From Acidobacteriota bacterium (GTDB lineage Bacteria; Acidobacteriota; Terriglobia; Terriglobales; Acidobacteriaceae), in the NCBI GenBank assembly GCA_021809235.1, contig JAKBAG010000080.1, positions 1-11,307 of the forward strand: DNA of 11,307 nt, read 5' to 3'. Every line of letters begins with the position of its first letter. Positions within the stretch are counted from its first letter, which is position 1. Position numbers and translations under genes: made by a program. Below the pieces are notes generated by a model that made no database searches, was not told the DNA's origin, and worked only from the letters and a program-made list of their open reading frames with translations. Shown piece by piece: positions 6,268 to 11,307 of this stretch.

Positions 6268-6752
6268 CGCGCGCGAGTCCTGCCTGCGCTGCGCCGCGGT
6301 GTGGTGACGCGCTCAATCAAGCCCAGCGGCAGTCGAAGCTGCTGGCGCAATACGGCCTCTCGCGAGGCCATCTGGCCACCGTCCGTTTCGTGGTCCATGC
6401 CTGCCAGGTGCAGCATGCCATGCAACATCAGCACACGCAATTCAATGCCCAGCCGATGCCCCTCGGCTGCAGCTTGTCTGGCTGCAGTTTCGACGGAGAT
6501 GGCCAGGTCTCCGGCCACACCGAACTCCGGCTCGGCAGCGGGAAAAGACAGTACATCCGTTGCCTTGTTTTTCCTGCGAAACCTGCGGTTCAGGCGACGA
6601 ATACCCGCATCGTCGGTCAGCAGCACCGTCACCTCGCCGGACAACTCCACAGCAGCCTGTGCTGATCTAGCCGCACGTCGAAGGGTTGCATCCGTTGGCA
6701 GATCCGACATCTGCGCGAGCACTGATTCGGCTTCAGGATCGCGGACAATCAT
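6264..6752 (-). CDS. ybeY: endoribonuclease / rRNA maturation factor YbeY
   Basis: YbeY is a zinc-dependent RNase needed for 16S rRNA 3'-end processing and ribosome quality control. The zinc site H111-GML-H115-LAGMD-H121 is complete. The family's NRRFRRKNKATDVLSFP (55-71) and GDLAIS (81-86) are present. The length of 162 residues is normal. The start ATG at 6752 has only a weak purine stretch (GACGGG) before it, set inside a short hairpin (TGCAC/GTGCA) that ends at the ATG. It lies 80 nt after phoH and overlaps the next gene by 4 nt, the same order as E. coli ybeZ-ybeY-ybeX. The C-terminus is extended by a basic tail (RRSAGRTRAR). Confidence 0.95.
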   Translation of the reverse strand: MIVRDPEAESVLAQMSDLPTDATLRRAARSAQAAVELSGEVTVLLTDDAGIRRLNRRFRRKNKATDVLSFPAAEPEFGVAGDLAISVETAARQAAAEGHRLGIELRVLMLHGMLHLAGMDHETDGGQMASREAVLRQQLRLPLGLIERVTTPRRSAGRTRAR

Positions 6753-6772
6753 TGCACAGACCCGTCAGTGCA
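6753..6772 (-). other. small hairpin directly before the ybeY start
   Basis: TGCAC (6753-6757) and GTGCA (6768-6772) form a perfect 5-bp stem. Its base touches the ybeY ATG and its loop holds the only purine-rich (GACGGG) segment available as a ribosome site. It could lower initiation at ybeY; it is short enough to be chance. Confidence 0.3.
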
Positions 6773-6832
6773 GGAAATCGCCGCATATCGCCATGGGATG
6801 GACATACTTCGATCATACGGCAATTCCCGTTT

Positions 6833-7912
6833 TTACTGTGGTTTGCGCCGTATGCCTGCGGCCATGACACTGCCAGACTGGGACACCGTTCCAACCCCAT
6901 GCCCCGCCGAGTGTCCGGCAGCATGCGGGCCTTCCATGGCATCACCCAGTTCCAGAGGCAGCTCCTGCTGCAGGTTTTTCTGCTCATAGGCGCGAATAAT
7001 GCGCTGCACAAGCGTATGCCGCACAATATCCACATCCTCGAAGTGGCAAAAGGTGATTCCTTCCACTCCATCCAGCAGATTGATCGCCTCCACCAATCCG
7101 CTCTTTTTGGGGTTGGGCAGGTCAATCTGCGTGATATCGCCGGTGATGACCGCCTTGGAGTTGTTCCCAAGCCGGGTGAGGAACATCTTCATCTGTTCGC
7201 TGGTGGTGTTCTGCGCCTCATCCATAATGATGAAGGCGTCGTTGAGCGTGCGCCCGCGCATGAAGGCCAGCGGTGCCACTTCAATGACATTTTTCTCCAG
7301 CATCTTGTCCACACGCTCCGGCTCTGCCAGATCATAGAGCGCGTCATAAAGCGGTCGGAGATAGGGGTCCACCTTTTCCTGCAGGCTTCCCGGCAGAAAA
7401 CCCAGCCGTTCCCCGGCCTCGACAGCCGGCCGCACCAGAATGATGCGGCTTACCTTCTTGGCATTCATCGCCGCCACGGCCATAGCCACGGCAAGGTAGG
7501 TCTTGCCGGTACCGGCAGGCCCTACGCCGAAGACCATGTCATTCTGTTCAATCGCCTCCAGATAGCGCTGCTGATTGGCACTGCGCGCCTGAACGCCGCG
7601 CTTGATGCCGGTGGAGCGCTGCCTGGTGGTCTCCGCCAGCGACTTCAACGTGATCTTCGGGTCTGCCACTACCACCTTCAGCATGGCATGCAGTTCCCCA
7701 TTGTAGGGATGCACTCCGGCACGGCGCAGCGATTCAAAATCGGCAAAGATCCGCTCCACGCGATGAACTCCTTCCTCGCTTCCCTGTACATGCACGGCAT
7801 CGGAACGAAGGTCGATGCGAACGCCAAGGGCGTCTTCCATCAGCTTGAGGTTTTCATCGCGGGTCCCGAAGAGGGGCTCCAGATTCGGCGTGATCTCCAA
7901 TGTGGTTTTCAA
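6833..7912 (-). CDS. phoH: PhoH family protein (YbeZ), P-loop ATPase, TTG start
   Basis: PhoH/YbeZ is an ATP-binding protein related to superfamily I helicase cores. It is genetically and physically linked to YbeY in RNA metabolism. Walker A GPAGTGKT is at 131-138, Walker B IIMDEAQN at 228-235, and TGDITQIDLP at 257-266. The region before the P-loop (SANQQRYLEAIEQNDMVFGV) and the VRPAVEAGERLGFLPG block are typical. The C-terminal 30 residues (Gly/Ala/His-rich) are a poorly conserved tail. The N-terminus (EITPNLEPLFGTRDENL) reaches to codon 1, which is TTG at 7912-7910. No ATG or GTG lies further upstream in frame. GGAGG (7925-7929) is 12 nt from the TTG, wider than usual. It is the first gene of the phoH-ybeY-corC-era operon. 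Confidence 0.94.
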   Translation of the reverse strand: MKTTLEITPNLEPLFGTRDENLKLMEDALGVRIDLRSDAVHVQGSEEGVHRVERIFADFESLRRAGVHPYNGELHAMLKVVVADPKITLKSLAETTRQRSTGIKRGVQARSANQQRYLEAIEQNDMVFGVGPAGTGKTYLAVAMAVAAMNAKKVSRIILVRPAVEAGERLGFLPGSLQEKVDPYLRPLYDALYDLAEPERVDKMLEKNVIEVAPLAFMRGRTLNDAFIIMDEAQNTTSEQMKMFLTRLGNNSKAVITGDITQIDLPNPKKSGLVEAINLLDGVEGITFCHFEDVDIVRHTLVQRIIRAYEQKNLQQELPLELGDAMEGPHAAGHSAGHGVGTVSQSGSVMAAGIRRKPQ

Positions 7913-8249
7913 TGGGATGATGAACCTCCGTGGCCGCTGCCTGCGCAGTTGCCGGGCTGGAATGTTTCCGGTGGCGTTTGTGAATCTATGGAGTGGCAGA
8001 AGATGCGAGTGCTTGCGGATCGGGAGTCTGTTGTTGATCGAAAGCGGCGGAAAGCACAGCGCAAAATCCAGATGCCGGAGACATCACGCCGAAGAACATC
8101 TGCAGATCGGCTGAAGAACTTTCGTTCCGCCGTAGAGGCGGTATCCCGCGAATGCGGAAGCACCACTCCAAGCCACCCGCTGCGCACAAGGATGGGCTGC
8201 GGCTCTGGGAAGCGGAACGAATTGGCATAGGTGGCCAAATCCGGTATCT
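7913..8249 (-). other. long phoH leader / intergenic region without a convincing gene
   Basis: From the putative transcription start near 8249 to the phoH start there are about 340 nt. Frames here give Ser/Arg/Cys-rich products without recognisable motifs. One of these (minus strand, TTG 8238 to stop 7909) overlaps the phoH TTG as TTGA. Small hairpins are visible: CCGCC/GGCGG (8127-8131 with 8137-8141) and CCGC/GCGG (8146-8149 with 8154-8157). There is also a self-complementary ATCTGCAGAT at 8098-8107. The region could be a structured 5' leader, a small unrecognised gene, or spacer. Confidence 0.4.
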
Positions 8250-8255
8250 GGCAAG

Positions 8256-8284
8256 AGAGTACGCTGCCTCAGTTCCGGCGTCAA
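8256..8284 (-). promoter_or_regulatory. sigma70-like promoter of the phoH-ybeY-corC-era operon
   Basis: On the minus strand TTGACG (8284-8279) is five of six to the -35 consensus. After exactly 17 nt comes TACTCT (8261-8256) as a -10 box. Upstream of the -35 the strand is A/T-rich (8308-8285, with AAAAATTCTTCAAAA), like an UP element. It points toward phoH and is the best promoter match in the region. Confidence 0.6.
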
Positions 8285-8335
8285 TATACCTTTTGAAGAA
8301 TTTTTCGTCACCCCCAGTATCGGCTTCGGGCGGCA

Positions 8336-8362
8336 TGGACAGGCACTCTGGTCAAGCATAAT
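8336..8362 (+). promoter_or_regulatory. putative promoter of the NagZ-like gene
   Basis: TGGACA (8336-8341) and CATAAT (8357-8362) each match the sigma70 boxes at five of six. The 15-nt spacer is short. The predicted start of transcription falls in the palindrome at 8366-8388. Confidence 0.35.
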
Positions 8363-8365
8363 GGA

Positions 8366-8388
8366 GCAAAGCCGCATAGGGGCTTTGC
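8366..8388 (+). promoter_or_regulatory. perfect palindrome, candidate operator or leader hairpin
   Basis: GCAAAGCC (8366-8373) and GGCTTTGC (8381-8388) form a perfect 8-bp inverted repeat with a 7-nt spacer. It lies between the putative -10 box and the GGAGG site of the downstream gene. No T-run follows, which makes a terminator unlikely. A repressor site or a 5' RNA hairpin is more plausible. Confidence 0.45.
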
Positions 8389-8397
8389 ATCATTCAT

Positions 8398-8402
8398 GGA
8401 GG
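8398..8402 (+). promoter_or_regulatory. Shine-Dalgarno site that fixes a TTG start
   Basis: GGAGG lies 7 nt before the TTG at 8410. No in-frame ATG occurs before the signal peptide, so this site decides the start of the GH3 gene. Confidence 0.75.
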
Positions 8403-8409
8403 CATATCC

Positions 8410-10308
8410 TTGCCGCGAGCCTTTGCGCCTCATCGTCTTCCGCTACTGCTGATGCTGCTTACACTTGCGCCCGGCTTGCAGGCATCAGCCCCAATTCCCA
8501 GTCCTGGCCCAAACCCAAGCCCGAGCTCAGGCCCAAGCTCCAGCCTACGAACTAGTCAGCGCGCAGCCGACCGCTGGGCGCGCCGGACGCTGCGCCACAT
8601 GACGCTCGAGGAAAAGATTGGGCAGATGATGCTGGTCTGGGCGCATATGCAGTTCACAAATCCAGCCAGCCCGGAGTATCAGCATCTGTTGGACGAGATG
8701 CACACCTACCACATAGGCAGTTTTGGCCTCACCATCCCGGTGGTCCACGGACATCTGGTGAAAAGCCCACCGCTGGAGGCCGCCGCGCTCACCAACCAGT
8801 TACAACGCGACTCCCACCTGCCGCTGCTGTTTGCCGCTGACTTTGAGCGTGGTCTGCCGATGCGAATTGAACCAGCGACGGGATTCCCGGCAGCCATGGC
8901 CTTTGGCGCTGCGGGCGATCCTGAGCTTGCCCGCCAGTTCGGACGAATCTCGGCGCTGGAGTCCCGCGCCATCGGCATCCATTGGAACTGGTTTCCCGTA
9001 GCAGACATCAACTCGAACCCGGCCAATCCCATCATCAACACGCGCTCCTTTGGTGCCGATCCGAAGCTGGTCAGCAGCATGGTCACGGCCTACATTGCCG
9101 GTGCGCATTCGGCAGGACTGCTGGTGACCGCCAAGCACTTTCCCGGCCACGGAGACACCGACACGGACTCCCACATCTCGCTGGCACGCGTCCCTGCCTC
9201 CCGCAGTCAGCTGGACTCACTGGAGCTGGTTCCCTTTCGCGCTGCCATTGCCGCCGGAGTGGATGCCGTGATGATTGGTCACCTGACGGTGCCCGCGCTG
9301 GATCCTCAGCGTCCGGCGAGCATCTCGCCGGCCATTGTGACAGATCTGCTGCAGGATCAGCTTGGCTTCCGCGGGCTTGTGGTCACCGACGCCCTCGACA
9401 TGGGTGCGCTGATGCAGGCTTTTCCCGGCACTCCGGCTGAGGTTTCCGCCGCAGAAGCCGTAGCAGCCGTGCAGGCAGGCAACGATATGGTGATTATTCC
9501 AGCCGACGTTGCCGGAGCCTACAACGGACTGCTCCGCGCCGCGCGGTCCGGCCAGATCAGCAAGCAGCGAATTGACCACAGTGTGCTGAAGATTCTGCGC
9601 CTGAAGGCTTCGCTTGGGCTGCAGCGCAACCGGTTTGTCCGTCTGGATCGAATTCCATCGCTGCTTGCCCGGCCTGACCATCTTGCGCTGGCTCGTCAGG
9701 TGGCCAGTCGCGCCGTCACTCTGGTTCGCGATCAGTCCCACCAGTTGCCGATATCGGCTGCTTCGGTCACGGTGGTTCTCACCGACGATGCGAACCATAC
9801 CGAAGGAGGGGTGGCGTTCCTGCAGGCATTGCGCGAGCATCTGGGATCCACGCAAAGCTTCGTCGTGGATGCAACGAATGCAGAGAGACTCAAACCTGCC
9901 ATTCTGGCTGCCATCGATGCCTCAGCCTCGAATCCAAAAGCGCACATTGTGGTTCTGGCAGAATCCTTCCCCAGTGCCGGGCGCACCATTGCCGGACAGA
10001 CCACCGGATCTGCCGGACTGGATCCGCAATCGATGCAACTGCTCACTGCCATCCTTAGGCATGCGAATGAGCGGACAACTGTGGTCGCCTTTGGCAATCC
10101 CTATATTGGTACCCACTTTCCGCAGGTGGACACCTATCTCTGCACGTTTTCCAACACGCCCGAATCCGGTGTTGCCGCCGTACTGGCGCTGACCGGAAAG
10201 CAGCCCATTACCGGCCATCTGCCGGTCACGCTGCCCGGGCTGGCAGCGCGTGGATGGGGGATTCAGCTCCCCGCCAGTCAGGCATCGGGCCTCTCTGAGC
10301 AACCGTGA
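8410..10308 (+). CDS. secreted GH3 beta-N-acetylhexosaminidase (NagZ type, two-domain)
   Basis: The 632-residue protein starts at TTG. It has a signal peptide (APHRLPLLLMLLTLAPGLQASA, likely cut near residue 24-26) and a Pro/Ser/Gly linker at about 27-45. The GH3 TIM barrel runs over about 50-400, and a second C-terminal domain over about 415-620. The NagZ signature KHFPGHGDTDTDSH is present, with the acid/base dyad D253/H255. The predicted nucleophile is D327 in VVTDALDMGA. Such enzymes cut beta-1,4-linked GlcNAc from muropeptides or chitin fragments. Cytoplasmic NagZ of proteobacteria is about 340 residues and has no signal peptide. The secreted two-domain form resembles the Bacillus NagZ layout, so this enzyme probably works in the periplasm. 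It converges on the C26 hydrolase with 13 bp between stops. Substrate specificity is inferred from motif only. Confidence 0.9.
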   Translation: MPRAFAPHRLPLLLMLLTLAPGLQASAPIPSPGPNPSPSSGPSSSLRTSQRAADRWARRTLRHMTLEEKIGQMMLVWAHMQFTNPASPEYQHLLDEMHTYHIGSFGLTIPVVHGHLVKSPPLEAAALTNQLQRDSHLPLLFAADFERGLPMRIEPATGFPAAMAFGAAGDPELARQFGRISALESRAIGIHWNWFPVADINSNPANPIINTRSFGADPKLVSSMVTAYIAGAHSAGLLVTAKHFPGHGDTDTDSHISLARVPASRSQLDSLELVPFRAAIAAGVDAVMIGHLTVPALDPQRPASISPAIVTDLLQDQLGFRGLVVTDALDMGALMQAFPGTPAEVSAAEAVAAVQAGNDMVIIPADVAGAYNGLLRAARSGQISKQRIDHSVLKILRLKASLGLQRNRFVRLDRIPSLLARPDHLALARQVASRAVTLVRDQSHQLPISAASVTVVLTDDANHTEGGVAFLQALREHLGSTQSFVVDATNAERLKPAILAAIDASASNPKAHIVVLAESFPSAGRTIAGQTTGSAGLDPQSMQLLTAILRHANERTTVVAFGNPYIGTHFPQVDTYLCTFSNTPESGVAAVLALTGKQPITGHLPVTLPGLAARGWGIQLPASQASGLSEQP

Positions 10309-10325
10309 AGTGAATCCCTGCTCAG
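10295..10325. terminator. inverted repeat at the convergent gene ends
   Basis: CTGAGCA (10295-10301) and TGCTCAG (10319-10325) are perfect 7-bp arms around 17 nt that span both stop codons. It could serve as a shared terminator for the two convergent genes. There is no T-run on either side. Confidence 0.3.
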
Positions 10326-11134
10326 TCCTGGGAGGAATGGCCGCTGCCCTGCCGCCAGGCATCGGCAGCCAGACTGAAGCGATGAAAGATTTCGCGAGAA
10401 AGTGCGCTTGTCGTCAAGGTTCGCTCAGGATGCCACTGAACCGCGAGCAGCCAATGCCTGTCCGCCAGCTCGGGCAGTAGCTCCACGGCCTCCACCACGC
10501 CATCCTGAGGAGATCGTGCCACCACGCGCAGCCGGTCGCCAACCTGCGCAACAGCCTGGTGATGGCTGGAATTGACCATCAGGGGCAGAGCTTCCCCATG
10601 ACGGGCAGCTTCGGCAACTATCCCTGCGAGCATGGAATCGCCCACCGTGGTGAGTGTGTGAGCCGCGGTAATCTCCCTGCCAGGGGCATGGTTGATGCGA
10701 TCCCCAAGCTCCTCGGCCACATCCTGAATCAATGTTCCCCCCAGCCAGACGTTCAACATCTGCAAACCCTGACAAATGCCCAGCACCGGCTTGCGCATCT
10801 GGAAGGCATCCTGAATCAGCAGCTCATCGACCGCGGCCCGCTGCGGATCAGCAGGGGCGCAAAGTGGATGACGCTCGGCCCCATAGCGCGCCGGATCCAC
10901 ATCTGCCCTGCTGCCGGGCAACAACACACCGTGCGTGGTAGCCAGAATGCGAGCCACACGCTCCTGCGACTCATGCAGCGGAATCACAATGGGAACCATG
11001 CCAGCCCCATGCAGGGCGGACAAATACTGTGGCAAAGCGCGCTGATTGTAAGCCGGAGCATCCTTGCCATAATCCGGACTGACCGGCTCGGGAATCGCGA
11101 TATGGATCGAATGCTGCGAGATCGCCTGCGCCAT
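10322..11134 (-). CDS. class I glutamine amidotransferase-like hydrolase (peptidase C26, PuuD-like)
   Basis: The 270-residue protein has the class I amidotransferase nucleophile elbow GIC121QGLQMLN and the His-Glu pair in QWH235PE237. It also has VNSSHHQAV (188-196), a hallmark of the gamma-glutamyl-gamma-aminobutyrate hydrolase group. The PGSRADVDPARYG segment (73-85) corresponds to the family's PGG-x-DVDP loop, with Ser in place of the second Gly and one extra residue. Family members hydrolyse gamma-glutamyl amides, for example in putrescine catabolism. No other puu genes are in view, so the substrate is open. ATG at 11134 follows a G-run (11139-11143) 4 nt away. No signal peptide or membrane segment is seen, so it should be cytoplasmic. 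Confidence 0.88.
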   Translation of the reverse strand: MAQAISQHSIHIAIPEPVSPDYGKDAPAYNQRALPQYLSALHGAGMVPIVIPLHESQERVARILATTHGVLLPGSRADVDPARYGAERHPLCAPADPQRAAVDELLIQDAFQMRKPVLGICQGLQMLNVWLGGTLIQDVAEELGDRINHAPGREITAAHTLTTVGDSMLAGIVAEAARHGEALPLMVNSSHHQAVAQVGDRLRVVARSPQDGVVEAVELLPELADRHWLLAVQWHPERTLTTSALSREIFHRFSLAADAWRQGSGHSSQD

Positions 11135-11232
11135 ACATCCCCCATCTTTATTCGGCTACTGCTGGCTGCCGCAGCGCACTGACTTGCTTGATTGTACGCT
11201 CCCCTGCCTCCCATCTCTCTCATACCGCCGGT

Positions 11233-11237
11233 GGAGG
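11233..11237 (+). promoter_or_regulatory. Shine-Dalgarno site for the gene at the right edge
   Basis: GGAGG ends 6 nt before a GTG at 11244 whose frame stays open to the window end. The 11135-11232 stretch between it and the divergent C26 gene should hold both promoters. I see no clear -35/-10 pair there. Confidence 0.45.
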
Positions 11238-11243
11238 CGCCGC

Positions 11244-11307
11244 GTGCTTGAAGCACCCATTTCCGCAAACTATGGAATACTGCATCGGAGCGAGCGTGAG
11301 CGCCTGC
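11244..11307 (+). CDS. probable 5' end of an unidentified gene, cut by window edge
   Basis: GTG at 11244 with GGAGG 6 nt upstream opens a frame of 21 complete codons without a stop, beginning (M)LEAPISANYGILHRSERER. The composition looks protein-like but is too short for any family call. An alternative frame from TTG 11249 or ATG 11271 is also open but has a worse ribosome-site distance. The gene is divergent from the C26 hydrolase. Confidence 0.45.
   Translation, partial: MLEAPISANYGILHRSERERL

Noticed and set aside
6686..8230. A 514-codon open frame on the plus strand, antisense to phoH and ybeY
   Set aside because: It mirrors well-recognised minus-strand genes; its product has no motif and reflects GC-rich codon bias in the opposite frame.
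7909..8238. Minus-strand frame of 109 codons ending on the phoH start
   Set aside because: It has a TTG start without a ribosome site and a Ser/Arg/Cys-rich product with no motif. It is kept only as a possible leader frame in the findings.
775..11281. TATGGAATACT repeated at 775-785 and 11271-11281
   Set aside because: An 11-base match is expected several times by chance in a window of this size, and the two contexts differ.

Overview
This 11.3 kb window is GC-rich (about 60 % by eye) and densely coded. It looks like chromosomal core DNA of a Gram-negative bacterium. I infer an Acidobacteriota member of the Acidobacteriaceae/Terriglobia type. The reasons are a TonB-type transducer, a phoH-ybeY-corC-era operon, several small orphan proteins of the kind seen in that group, and Shine-Dalgarno-led TTG/GTG starts. 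The taxonomic call comes from recollection, not from a search. I see no mobile element, CRISPR array, tRNA or rRNA.

Left part (1-2606): the 3' end of a TonB C-terminal-domain gene faces a 62-residue basic orphan protein on the minus strand. That gene is divergent from a 91-residue zinc-ribbon protein. After a probable terminator and a promoter come a 92-residue two-helix membrane protein and moaA (GTP 3',8-cyclase, molybdenum cofactor synthesis). The moaA start lies inside an unusual pair of mutually exclusive inverted repeats.

Middle (2607-8397): a GAF-GGDEF diguanylate cyclase gene runs tail-to-tail, 1 bp apart, into a four-gene minus-strand operon. In transcription order the operon is phoH (ybeZ) - ybeY - corC-like (ybeX) - era. 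Its last three genes are joined by ATGA overlaps. The known members of these families act in 16S rRNA maturation and ribosome quality control (PhoH, YbeY, Era); the CorC-like protein is a membrane protein with CBS domains. A good sigma70-like promoter lies about 340 nt upstream of the phoH TTG start, so the leader is long, contains small hairpins and has no convincing gene.

Right part (8398-11307): a secreted, two-domain GH3 beta-N-acetylhexosaminidase (NagZ type) starts at TTG behind a perfect GGAGG and a perfect palindrome. It converges on a minus-strand class I glutamine-amidotransferase-like (peptidase C26) hydrolase. A further plus-strand gene probably begins at 11244 and runs off the window.

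Most of the window is ordinary housekeeping sequence. The best candidates for something undescribed are the moaA start-codon switch-like structure, the long phoH leader, the palindrome in front of the NagZ-like gene, and the enlarged Era.
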